A stretch of DNA of 64,000 nucleotides from Udeniomyces pyricola. Taxonomy: Eukaryota; Basidiomycota; Tremellomycetes; Cystofilobasidiales; Mrakiaceae. The stretch covers positions 421,789 to 485,788 of the forward strand of contig BCIK01000019.1 in NCBI GenBank assembly GCA_039545295.1, written 5' to 3'. The translations under genes were made by a program, and so were the position numbers. Below are positions 32,863 through 47,100 of this stretch, one piece after another (the first letter of the stretch is position 1; every line of letters starts with the position of its first letter). The notes beneath the pieces are model-generated. The model was not told the DNA's origin, searched no databases, and saw only the letters and a program-made list of their open reading frames with translations.

Positions 32863-34017
32863 TCACTTCCACCCTCTGACTTCGACTTGACAAGTCCCAA
32901 TCTCCATCTCAGGTAGCGACTCTTCCTCCTCCTCCTCCGGGGTTGATGATGTCGATGTACGCTGGGGTGTCGGAGCAGATACGGTCGATGGGGAAAAGGT
33001 GGGTGTGGTGGTGTATGGAGGTGGTGAGGGTAGGAGGATGAGGACTGACGCCGCAAATCGCGTGGATGAGGGTGAAGTGGCAGAGGAGGCAGCAGTGGTG
33101 GATGTAGATGGGGAAGGGCATGAGTTGGTGAGCGAAGAATTAGATGATGAGCGAGAAGGTAGTTTAGTGAGGGCGATGGGCTGATGAAGAGGAAGAAGAA
33201 GAAGAAGAAGACATAGTCAGGGACGCAGTCGGATGGATGAGTCAGCACAAGATTGTCCTTGTACGATCGGTCTAAATTCGTCCCGCCAGGCACCGCTCCC
33301 TAGTTCACAAACACATCCCCCTAGAATACCCAGTCAACAGTACCGCCCTCTCGACCCACCCCAGCCAGCTCACGATTGGCCCGCGAGCCCATAGTACTCT
33401 GGCTCCATGGACAGTTGTTCGTCTCCTCCGTCCGACTCGACCCGACCGACCGAACCCGGCACCAAGTGGATGGAAGGCAGCACTTACCGATCCTGGCCAA
33501 CCATCCTTCTCCTCATATAGCTCTGGACCCTTTTCTTCTCCTACAACCTCCCACATGGTCGGTCGGACTTTTTCGAGCTCCCTCTCGCGCTTCCTTGCGG
33601 CGGCCGTCGCAGCTGGATCGAGGTCTCGCCCGAGCGCAAGTCGACCGAGCCCCCAGGATTCATATGCGTCGCGCGCATTGATCGATCGAGTATCCGAATT
33701 GGGGAACAGTTGACGACGACGGCGGCGAATGAGCATGAAACGAGCGGAGCTGAGTCGAGGGGAAGGAAGAAGTGAGGATTTTGAGTGAAAGGAAAGAGAC
33801 AAGGCAACAAGGGTGAAGGAGGGAAAGAATGGAGGATAGGTAAGCTGATCAAATCGAAGCAGTAATTGTAGCAGGGATCGGAACGAACTACGCTGCGAAC
33901 GTGAAATCAAACCACTCACCCAGCGACGGCGACGGTGCAGAGGCCGACGGCGACAAAGACAAGGGAGAAGAGTGTGACGCTGGGATTGCCGTTAGTGTTG
34001 GCGTTGTTGGATGACAT
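32863..34017 (-). CDS. Small single-pass membrane protein, function unknown
   Basis: Three exons, 34017-33920, 33749-33488 and 33180-32863, join in frame to 225 residues. Residues about 12-35 form a membrane segment (VTLFSLVFVAVGLCTVAVAG). It is followed directly by a basic cluster (FMLIRRRRRQLFP), which predicts an N-out, C-cytosolic single-pass protein. The middle has a helical, Arg/Glu-rich part (RDAYESWGLGRLALGRD, ARKRERELEKVRPTMWEVV). The tail is Ser/Thr/Pro-rich and ends with the acidic PEEEEEESLPEMEI and VEVRGWK. I do not recognise a family. The exon joins are sound because all three lie in one frame with standard splice sites. Its start faces the flavoenzyme gene over about 450 bp. 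Confidence 0.75.
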
Positions 34018-34463
34018 GGGTGACGACGGCGGGCAGTGGCGAGGGTGTGGGTGATGATGAGTGGGTGGGTGATGATTGTGGACGATGCCGGCTTGGACGC
34101 GTGAGCGGACGGGCGTCGGCTTGCGGCGGAAGCGATTTCCAACGGAGTTTGCTGAATTTAATCAGCTTAATCCATTCTATATTGTACTCATCACGATAAA
34201 CCTCGCCCTTGTTACTAACCACACCGGGTCTCGGCTCGCGTCGATTGCCGACAACAGAAAGCCCCCCCCCCCCCCCCCCCCCCCTTTTCCCCTTAGTTTA
34301 TAATAATGCTATCCCTGCATCTATCCCCCCCCCCCCCTCCTTCTTCTTTCCTAGCTATTCTCTCTCGCATCCGTCCTCACATCAGCCCATCAACCCGTCC
34401 CACTCTCATCGTACCATACGTCCCATCCCATCCCAAACCAACCTCCGAATCATCCTACCCCAC
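34018..34463. promoter_or_regulatory. Short bidirectional promoter interval
   Basis: About 450 bp separate the start of the membrane protein (-) from that of the nitronate-monooxygenase-like gene (+). It contains C runs at 34262-34284 (23 C) and 34326-34337. Nothing else is recognised. Confidence 0.55.
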
Positions 34464-37229
<2,766 letters not shown>

Positions 37230-37364
37230 TGCATCACGCCCCATGTCAAGGGTATGAGAAGAGGGCAGGAGGGTAAAGAGGGGCTCCGATCATAGCGATG
37301 AAAGAGTCGGACGTTGGAGGATAAAGCCGACATAGTACGTTGTATTAGTTTCGTATGGGAGTCA

Positions 37365-37398
<34 letters not shown>

Positions 37399-37801
37399 GC
37401 ATACAACATCGCCGACGTTCTCAAGCTGGCATCAAAACGACCTATTGTATATATAATTGTTGACTGGATGACATATGATCATGAGCATGATGTATATGAT
37501 ATGCCATGCGCAACTTGGCTTATCCATAGCATACGAAGGGGACGTAATTGTGGTTTGCGTCGGAAGTAATGTTCTTGATGGCGCCAGCATGCAGGATCTA
37601 AGGTGCTTTCTCACCCTTACTTCCAGCATAATCTGTCGACTACCAATGACTTCAACTGTGTACTCAACTACTGTCTTCTTCCTGACCCCCTTTCCTGACA
37701 GCTACGCTGACGGTATCCCCTTTTCTCCTTCTTCTCCTTCGCCAATTCCAGCCTAGCCTCCAAACTACCTCCTCCACATCCCCGGCCCTCCCTGCCGTCT
37801 T
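37230..37801. other. Convergent intergenic region with (AC)n(AT)n microsatellite
   Basis: 3' flank of the flavoenzyme and of MOD5. It contains an AC repeat running into an AT repeat at about 37366-37398 and further AT-rich sequence to 37490. No gene is apparent. Confidence 0.65.
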
Positions 37802-40800
37802 TCAAGCCGATTCCTCATCCACCTGAACTTGATCTCGCGCGGCAGCAGCAGCGATGGCGGCTTTCGCTTGAGCTCGCGCGGCCGCTTCCTCACGTAACCG
37901 AACGTACGTCGGTCCGAGAGATTGTCGGTTGAGTTTGCTGACGGCACTAGAGAGGGTAGTGAAAGAAGAAGAAGGAGGAGAAGAGGAAAGAGAGGGAGGA
38001 GGAGGAGGAGGAGGAGGGGGGGGGGGAGGATTGTTAGATTTTCGCTTGGAGTGATATTTTTTTGGGGGGTTTTTTGAGAAACTTTGGGTGGCGGGATGGG
38101 ATGGATAGAAGAGATAAGAGTAGAGAGAACTAGGAAGGCCTTGCTCCGTCAAAAACGTCCTTTTCTTTCCCTTCGTTCTTCTTTCTCTATCGCTTCACTT
38201 GGAAGCGAAACCGGCGATGAAGACCAAAGGAAAGGAAATGGAGGAAAGACAAAAGGAAGAAAAAAAAGACATGCCAGAAGCGCGATATATATACAGATAT
38301 AAACAGGAAAGAAAAAGGAAAAAAAAAAACACGTACGCTCGATGTTTCCGCCCTCGTTCGTGTTCCCGCCTAGCCCGAGCGCGATCGGCATCGACATCAA
38401 CATCGGTGCGAGTAGAAGACGACGACGGCAATGACGGGAGAGGGTTAGAAGAGGTATGCATGATGAAGTACGGCTCGGTCGGCGTCGAGCAGATGTCACA
38501 TCTCTGAGGCGGTAGTGGGGGTGCTGGAAGTTGCGAGCATGAGGAGGAAGAAGAAGAGGAGGAGGAGTGGGGAAGAGATCTGAGGAATGCAAAGGAGGAG
38601 GAGGAGGGTGACGTGGACGAAACAAATTGATCATCAATGGAGAGTGAAAGGAGAGGAAAACGTGAAGGATACCCCATCCCCTTTACCCTTTTTTCGTTCT
38701 CTTTCGTGGCATCGTCCTTGATAAAACGAGCAAGGAAAAGAATAAGAAAACGAAAAGGAGAAAAGGACGAACGGTTTCGGTTGAAGTTGGGCTGGTGTCA
38801 GATCGAGTCCGAGGAGGCTCGAGGCATTGGGCCCACCAATGACGGTCGGTGAAGGAAGTCGTTCGTTTTTCAAAAATGCTGGAGTTTGGAAGCGAAGGGT
38901 TAGGAGAGAACAGAACAAGAGCGCTTCAGGTAGGTGAGGGCAACAAGAACGAACCATCGAGAACAGCCAGTGCTGGAGCCAACACGTTCTCATCCCATTT
39001 CGAGAGGTCTGTGATTCGATAGGTGGATTGTTCGAAGAAAAAAAGAAAGAAGAAAAAGGATGAAGAAGTTGTCAAGAGAAATAAGGTGAGTAGGAGATGA
39101 TCAGATTCTGCGTTTTTACCCCTTTACCCTAACGCAAATGGCTTGGAAAAACTTCTCAACTCACCACTCGCGTCGAGGACGAACAATCCTTCTTTGTCCT
39201 CCTCAGTCCTCTCCTTTACGGTCCCTCTCAGCTTTGCGGTGATCCATTTGACCTGGGATCGAGCGTACTGACGCGTAGCAACCTTCATCCGGTCGATCGC
39301 CGAGATGAACCCTGGTGTCGAGCGCGCTTGGGGGGACAGGAGCGTCGAGAGCGGGAGAGGCGAGAATTCTTTGTAGCCTGATAAGTGGGTAAAGTAGGTG
39401 TGGGTGAAAAATTGGGACAGCGTTAGGGATACGTTTGGGAAAACCAACTCCGCTTCCTCCCCTCATCTTCTTCGTCTTCTTTGTATTGAACACTTTTGGG
39501 TTGGAAACAACCACGATTTTGAACGAACCGATAGCTTGGAAGATGCCCGACGTATAGACGTCCTGTTCATCTGGCCGACTAGGCGGAAGAGTCTCTGCGA
39601 GCTCCCGCATCTCACGCAGTTCGTCGAGGAGACCAAGCTGATTGATGTCCGACCGGGGAAGGGAATGGAGGAAGACCAAGAGCATTGAATCAGTATGATC
39701 AACGGAAGAGATTGTGAAGAGGATCGAAGGTAAAGGGGGAAAGGCAAAGAAAGGAAAGGAGTGGGAGGAGGCATCTTGACTTTCGTGCTTCCACGGAAGG
39801 CAAGAGAGCAGAGGGGAAGGGACGAGCAAGAAAACTCAAACACGGAGGGGAAAGGCCAGGCGGGAGGAAGGGGTATGTGTCAAGAACACGAAGAAACTCA
39901 CCTCGATCATACGGTCGATTCGAGTATCGAGTCGAGGTTCGAGGATCTCTGACGGCGCATGCAACCAGAAAATGAGGGTTTTGAATCTGGGACAGAGGGA
40001 AAGGGAAGGAAGGGAGGGGGGACGGGAGGATGAGTAGGATGAGAGAAACGTGAAGTTGACCAGAAAGCGGATATGAGCCGACAGAACACACTATACAACA
40101 AGAACCTTGAAAAGGAAAAGAAAATAACGAAAAGAAAAGAGCCCAAATTCACCTCTTTTCCTTTCCTTCTCCTCGGCTTCCACCTCTCTCTTCCATCTCC
40201 TTCTTTCCTATTTCCCTCCCCCTTCTCTGCTCTTCCCAAACCTCGCTCTCCCTCCTTCCGTCGTTCCACGGGCTCTCCAAGCACCTCAAGACCTTTCGCT
40301 GATCCTTCCAATGCCACTTGCTCGCCACCGCCGGATCCAATCGTTCCAGGAGCTCCCACAAAGGCAGCGCGAGTTCTGGTGGAGGTGACAAGGGTAGCGA
40401 AGGTAGATCGTAAAGGAGTTTTTGTTGGGGCGCTGTCAAGGGCTCGGGGAGGGTGGAGAGGAATGCGGGCAGGGTAGGAGAAGGCGTGGCGTTGAAGGGG
40501 CGACGAGAAGGAGAGGTGGATAAAGGGGTAGTCGATAGAGTGGGTTTGCCTAGGGGAAAGAGCAAATGTTGAATCCAGTAGGTAGTCCCGCCAGTAAGAA
40601 GGGGAAGGGATCCAGTTTGATGGAGAGCATCGATCTGGCATATAACTCAACCGATCACCAAGAGAGGGATAAGGAAGGAATCAGTCATATATCCTTGATT
40701 AAACAGGCGTTCGTTTTCCCGCCCTCTCTCTCTCTCTTTTCCCTATTGTCGTCAACGGGAAACATCTATTTGTCCGTCGACGATTCCACTCATCGTATTA

Positions 40801-41533
40801 GAAAAAAAACAGCCGTTTTCCTCACCTCTTCCAACGCCCTGGCGACCCATTTGGCCATGCCCCAACCTCGTTCGCCGCTTCTCGGATCGACGACGCCCAG
40901 TAGACGATGTGGAACCCCTTCCATCTCTTCCTCGGTAACCTTGTTGGTGATAATATCCAAGCCCTGGTAGATTTGCATTGAGTCGGCATTGATGACTTCG
41001 GCAGAACGCCATTGGGGTCCGGCGGGGGAGACCGGTGACGGGAAAGACGGCGAGGAGGCGGCGGGAGTGTTGGTCGGAGTTTGGTGAGAGGCAAAGTTCG
41101 AAGCTGAACGAGGATGCGGATCATTAGTCAAAGAAGATGCAAGGTGAGATGTACTCTCTCCTTGGATCGAACGCGGAGAAGATGAAGGCCAAGACTGTGA
41201 TTGAACCGGATGCTGCGGCAGCGGGGCTGATGATGAACCGGATTCTCGCTCGAGGAGGGTCCGCTGGTAGATCGCTTGAATGTGTTTTGCGAGTTCGATG
41301 GAGAGCTTAGATTTTCCAACACCTGTCGTTCCAATCACTGCCACGATGGGAAGAAGATGGTCCGGTCCAGGTGGATTCATGGCGGTTGAGGGAGACGCCG
41401 AGAGGGGATAGAATGGAGGCGGAGGAGGAGAGGAAGACATGTTCAATAGGCAGAAGGACGGTCGACGAGGAGATCCAAGGCGTAAGGGTCGATGGGTGTT
41501 GAGAAGAGGTCGCCAGAGACCTCTGTCAAGCAT
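37802..41533 (-). CDS. MOD5: tRNA dimethylallyltransferase (isopentenyltransferase)
   Basis: Adds an isopentenyl group from DMAPP to A37 of tRNAs that read UNN codons. The P-loop [16 protein letters not shown] is near the N-terminus; after an insertion of about 95 residues come [21 protein letters not shown] and the rest of the first domain. The next exon (about 40628-40140) gives [18 protein letters not shown] and [21 protein letters not shown]. Then [51 protein letters not shown] and YKEFSPLP up to [14 protein letters not shown]-terminal exons carry [15 protein letters not shown], then a zinc finger CDIC...HERGRKHR (about 38600-38337), and a helical tail ([21 protein letters not shown]) to the stop at 37802. 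Two in-frame ATGs lie at 41533 and 41440; the 31 residues between them look like a mitochondrial presequence. Eight or so introns, all with standard ends. Confidence 0.92.
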
Positions 41534-41886
41534 TCAGGAGGCGGAGAGGTAGAATGCGAGACAGCACTAGCCAGCAAGGCAATCGAGGTGGATGGATGAC
41601 GGCAATGCATCGTCGACGGAAAGTCAAGAACTGTGAAACTCGGAATGCAGCATGCATTCTGCACAGCCTTCGCCCAGCTGGCTACTAACCGTTCCTCGTT
41701 GCGTTTGGCCATTCTGCCGACTGAGCACTGATCAGTCCGTAAGTTTGTGCTTGTCTTGTGCTTGTTCTTCCTCAAGCGTTTGATATTGATCACTGAGAAA
41801 AAGAATGCTTCAAGCGTCGGGCCATGCCCAGCATGAATTATAGTCCAGGGCAGACAAAACCATCCAGCCCATCATCATCGTCATCA
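41534..41886. other. Tandem intergenic region PRP38 / MOD5
   Basis: About 350 bp hold the PRP38 3' flank and the MOD5 promoter/5' UTR, both on the minus strand. No TATA box or other clear signal is seen. Confidence 0.5.
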
Positions 41887-43779
41887 TCAGACATCACCGT
41901 CCAACCGCTCGTCATCATCCTTCTCTTGTCCTCCATCGTCACCTCCACCATCACCTCCTCCTACTGCTGCCTCCCACCTCGCTCCTACCGCCTCAGCCAT
42001 CATCCTCTCCAACCGATCCGGTGAAATCGACCTTGACCGACTCTTGAAGCTATCCACGCTCCCACTCCTACTCCGGCTTCGACTCCTACTTGGGCTTCGA
42101 CTCCGACTCGGGCTCCTTGAGATGTACCTCCCCCTGTCTTCGGCATCTTCTTCCGAACCATCACCACTTCTAGACCGTCTCCTGGAAGAGCGCTCCCGAC
42201 GAGACTCTCGATCGGACCCTTCACGATCACTACCATCAGAAGAACCCATCTCGACATCACTAGACGTTCCTCTCTCTGCTCTTCCTTTGCCCTTCCTGCC
42301 TCGACGACGACGATCCCCATCACTGCTCGCACCACCATCCGAATCTCCTTCTTCTCCTTCCAACGCAGACGCACGAGGAGCGAGTCCTTCGGTTTCCTCG
42401 AGGACTTCGCGTTTGGTTAGACGAGGGAGGATGATGTCGCACACCCGGTCTTCCGTCAGGAGCTGATCGATAAACTCGTCAAAGTGAACAAGAGAGTATC
42501 CGGCTGTGGTTGGAGAGCGGAAAGAAAGGGCATATATGTGTGAGCGATGAGGGTTAGAGGTGACGGTTGAGGAAGGATGAGTACGCGTTTGAGATGGCTA
42601 CAATCAACTGTCAAGCCATGAAGATAACTCCCTTCGTCAAAGATACCTCATCCTCTTTTGTCTCTATCATGTAGTCAAATTATTTTCCCTTCCTATTTCT
42701 TTCTTAAGTGAGAGAAGAGAGGGGCAAAGAGATGACCACTTTCCGAAACCTGACAAGGGGGAAAAGCCACTCACCATCATCTCTGAACCTCAACTTGCGA
42801 TAATCCTTCATGAGTGGCTCGAGGATTTCGTACACTTCGACGCTGCGGAACGTGAGTCGGATGTAGAACGCGGCGAGAGCCCGGAGATATCTGTGTTTTT
42901 GTGTGCGTTGTTGTTTTAGATGCAATTTGAGTTGAGGAGGCGAAGCAGAAGAAAGGACGCGACGGATGAAGGGGGGAGGAGGGGGNNNNNNNNNNNNNNN
43001 NNNNNNNNNNNNNNNNNNNNNNNNNNNNNNNNNNNNNNNNNNNNNNNNNNNNNNNNNNNNNNNNNNNNNNNNNNNNNNNNNNNNNNNNNNNNNNNNNNNN
43101 NNNNNNNNNNNNNGGGTTCCACGTCAGGTGATTTGCTTCCACCTTTCTTTGTGTCTCTCTCTCTCCAGAACAGATCTGTTGTACTCACTTGAATTCATCC
43201 GCCCTGAGATATTCAATGAGGATCTCCTTTTCCGGCTGGAGCTGAAGCAGCTTGAGCGTCAAGCACAGAAACTCGGTCGGTTTGTTGATACCGTAGACAC
43301 CGCCGATCGAAGGAAGCACGATGGCTTTATCAATCAGGGCTTCGGCTAAAGGATGGCAACATTGAAGCAAGAGGAAAGGTGAGCAGGAGACAAAGGGGGT
43401 AAAAGAGGTAAAAGAGATGAGATTGAGGCGATAAAGGATGAGTCGTGACGCGTGTCGAGCGGAAAGAGAGACGCAGCGAAGTAAGGGGGTTTAGCGGCGT
43501 GTTTCACACGAACCAGTTAGAGCAAAACAATGTTCCTTCCAGTAGAGAGCCTCGTAGATTCGAGATCGGATGACTTTCTCCACCAGGAACTATCGAAAGG
43601 GCGAGAGGAGGGAAAATGAATCATGTCCAGAAAGGAACACACGCGAGGGGAAAGAGAATCGACGAGGGGTTAGATTGACGTAGACGCGCTCTGAGTTGAT
43701 CTGGATGGAGGGTTTGATGGAGGCGAACCTGAGGATTACCACCGTGGATGGCGTTGTAGCCGCGTGTGGTAGTGTTCAT
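41887..43779 (-). CDS. PRP38: Pre-mRNA-splicing factor 38 with RS tail
   Basis: Tri-snRNP protein needed to activate the spliceosome. The exons give: MNTTTRGYNAIHGGNPQ (43779-43729); FLVEKVIRSRIYEALYWKEH (near 43590-43515); AEALIDKAIVLPSIGGVYG, PTEFLCLTLKLLQLQPEKE and ILIEYLRADEFK (about 43350-43188); YLRALAAFYIRLTFRSVEVY, EILEPLMKDYRKLRFRDDG (about 42890-42775); HFDEFIDQLLTEDRVCDIIL (about 42500-42420); and PRLTKREVLEE. This is the full conserved PRP38 core. The last exon continues into an acidic/Ser part and an RS-type tail (SRSPSRSRSPSRSRSRSRSG near 42110-42040), and it ends ERLDGDV. Animal PRPF38 has such a tail and budding yeast does not. The assembly gap 42986-43113 falls inside an intron. 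Confidence 0.95.
42986..43113. other. Assembly gap (run of N)
   Basis: 128 unknown bases, flanked on the left by a G-rich GGGGGGAGGAGGGGG stretch, inside a PRP38 intron. The coding frame on both sides is unaffected. A single further N is at 52752 within a CT repeat. Confidence 0.99.
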
Positions 43780-44170
43780 CGAAGCAAGGGAGCTGACTGC
43801 CGAAGCAGAGATGTAAGAGAGAGGCGGTGGATGGCGATGATGACTTGGGAGCTGACTTGCATAGTGAGTTGCTACGACCAACAGCTTGATCGGCACAGCT
43901 TCAAGTCCAGCGCATGCACAGCCATCAACTACTACATTACACTCACACGTTTTCTTTAGTGGTTGGTTCCAGAAATTTCTTCATTTAAATACAACCAAAA
44001 TCAAAACGAATCTAGTACAACCCCCTCTAGTCCCCTCGGCCTGTGTTCCACCAGAGATCAACTCGGCCTGTACGCTCCGATCCTTGATTTGATCACCCGG
44101 CCCATCCCTAGGGTTGCATTGTCTACCGCTTCTCGTTGGTTCCACCAAAGAACGCCGCTGCTGCTTTATC
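43780..44170. other. Tandem intergenic region GS-like 3' flank / PRP38 promoter
   Basis: About 390 bp between the stop of the glutamine-synthetase-like gene and the start of PRP38, both on the minus strand. It is T/A-rich near 43925-44010. Nothing else is seen. Confidence 0.5.
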
Positions 44171-47100
44171 TTAAGCCAGCTCGAGGTACCTCTCCCTTTC
44201 CCAACCAGTGACGGCCTTGTCCCACTCCTGGCATTCATGCTCCCTCGTCCCACCGAAATGGTCGACGAACGCATCGCCAAACACCACGCGCGCCATCGAT
44301 TTTGGGTGGGTGAATCGGTCCGTCGCCGACGAGAGCGATGTCGGTAGCTTGGGGATCGTTTTGGGCGAGGTATGGGATGAGATAGGCGCGAATGGCAAAG
44401 GGAGCGCGTTTTCAATCTGCATGGTACGGAAAGGTTACATGAACGATAAAAAGCAAAGTCACCACGAATGAGGCAAAGAAGAGAAAAGTCATGAGTTAGG
44501 AGAAGCAAGGGAACAAGAGAGCCGAGCGTTGTCTTCTTTACGTACACCGTGCAAACCAAGAGCAAACATCGAACCCAGCGCAAAGAACGGGTTCATCTGA
44601 GTGAAGAAAGACGCAACACACCCAATCAGCTTCAACCCTTACTTTGCAATGGTTCGTCACTTATTGCGAGGCATGGATGACTCACATCCGCTCCAGGCAC
44701 TCGAACCTCGAACCGCGTCGCTTCCGCCGGCACGCTCGGGGGCGCAATGATTCGGATAGAAGCCGCTCTCGAATCGTAGCCATACGAGCCTAGACGAAGA
44801 AAGAGATGAGAGCACAAGAGAAGACATCGCAAGGAGGGAAACGTAACAGGATCATGCGAGAGCAAAGTCAGCTGAGGGTTTCTGGGGTCGTGGTCTTTCA
44901 TTACGCAAAAGGGAGGCGATCCGGAAGGTGGAACGAAAAGGCAGTCCGACGCGCATCAGGCCCAAGCCAAGACACGCACAAAGGTTAGGCGCCCAGAAGG
45001 CCTCGCCTCCGACGAGACGCTTGTAAGAGTTGACGGTCGGGCAGAGCATAGGCATGACTGATGTACGCAACGAAGCATTTACAGCGTAAAAGATGGTTTG
45101 TCAGTAAGATGCCTTCCCCACATGCAGGAAGCTTGGGGTTGAAACGTCTTTCTTAAGACAACTCGAACTACGTACCATCTTGAAGACCCTCGAGAATACC
45201 CGCAAGGAACTGCTCGGCGACCTCAGAGACAAACTTGGTGTCTTCGTACTTGGCTCCGGGACGGCCATCTGGCTCGGAACCAGTGTAAGCAAACGCGTTC
45301 TTGCCTTCTGGTGTGCGAAGAGATAGATGGATGTGGCTGGGGAAAGTAGAGTGAAATGAGGTAGGATTTCCAATCAGCACGAATGTCCGAACATCATTGG
45401 TTGGGAGAGTCAAAGGCGAAATGGGAGAAATGGAAAGGGGAAGAGGGGGGGGGGTGGAGGGGTTTAAACTGACCCCGAAGTTCCAGGAAGCTGAACAGAC
45501 AACAAACAGAGCAACAAAGCCGCATTTCACATCAGTCCTAAGGCCGCAAGCGCTGTAAGCCAGGAAACAACCAGCGCATACCACGGATACTTACGTCACC
45601 GTACGGCTTGGCCATGAAACTCGGCATGACGCCGTGCTCGATTCCGGCCGTCTTGGCGAGCAGCTTGAACAGAACAGCGTTGTCCGCCACACGGAGGGCA
45701 GACGTATAGGCGAGAGCAGTCTCGAAAACACCTGGACCGGTTTCAGTGTCTATTGCAAGTGAAAGGAAAGACGAAGAAAAGAAGAAGGAACATGCGAGTC
45801 AGCAAAGGCAAGAGGATTCGTCTGTGTAGAAACAGGGTAGGGCGAGAGAGAGGGCGATAAGGGGGAAAACCACCCGTATCAGAAACACACGTACGGTGAG
45901 CCTCGATGGGGATACCAAACTCCCCGGCCTTATCGTAGAGCGCGTGGTAGTAGTCGTTGTTGAGCAGGGGTCGAAGGACCGAGTACCCATGCATTCCTGG
46001 CGTCAATGGCTCGAGTCCAACCCATTTCTTGTCCTGGAGCGACTTGGCCGTCTCACGGAATTGGAAGTACTCGTACTCGACACCGGCCATGCACTCCCAG
46101 CCCTCGGAGGAGGAGCTGCCGCTGAGGCTGTGGTTGCGGATCTTGTCGGCAGTCGAGGCGAGGAGGGATCGGGGGCACGGTGGAATGGGAGCGTGCGGGG
46201 CGGTGGGCTCGTGGAAGGAGATGAGGAAGAACGGGAGGTTGTTCTCGTATGGAAGGCGTCGGCTGAGCAGAGAGGAGATCATTCGACAGGAGGATTGCGC
46301 AGAAAATAAAAGACAAGCCAGAATGAGGGAATCATTGAGCAAGCCATGCATGCGGCCGAGTAGAAGACAAGAGGAGAGAAGGAATGTCCAGTGCAAAGAG
46401 CGACACGCGAGCAAGCTCAAGATGACAGGGCAATTGACATTGAGGAAGACGACAAGTCAGGATCTGGAACGAAAATGTGTTGACGCACTAGGTAGAGAGG
46501 TCGACCTTGGCGAGGATATCATGGTAGCCGTTGGCCTTGTTGGAGATGAGGAGTTCCCGGTTGTAGGTCTTGTCCTGGATGTCCCAACCAAAGACGACAG
46601 AGCACTGAGCGAGACGTGAGATTGTGAAAGAGAGGAAGATGTGCAGATGGTGTCAGTATGTGAGTGGGGATTGAATATTGAATACTGAATCCAAAGGGCT
46701 AGAGAAAACTGTCAAAGGAGGTTTTAATAACAGTGACAATCGCCCGGCCCGTCTGGAACCGGGAATGAAATGACGTCTGTCTGCTGGCCAGCATTCTCCT
46801 CCATCCCATCCCATGTCATTCTTTGCCTTGCAATGTCTTGCCATCGAGTCCTATCCCAAGGCCACCCTAGCTTGTCCTCTTTAAGATAATAACAAACTTC
46901 CAAAGTCGTCCACGCAACACCTCGGACAAAGGAACACTCACAAAGCCAAAGCCCGACTTGGCCGCGCTCAGAAACTTTTGCTTGCTCATGTACTTGCCTC
47001 GGCAGACGCCGTCGACTGAAAGGAAGAATTAATGGACGCCACTCAACCCGTCAGTCATGTCGGCAAAATCACAACCCGCAGAGACGCATATCAATCCAAC

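Noticed and set aside
42040..42120. Short regular repeats that could suggest a CRISPR or tandem array
   Set aside because: They are Arg-Ser codon repeats in an exon; no spacers, no cas genes, and the genome is fungal.
42000..42466. Open frames in other registers opposite and alongside the PRP38 RS tail
   Set aside because: The RS-tail repeat keeps several frames open. Only the minus-strand frame continues the conserved PRP38 core.
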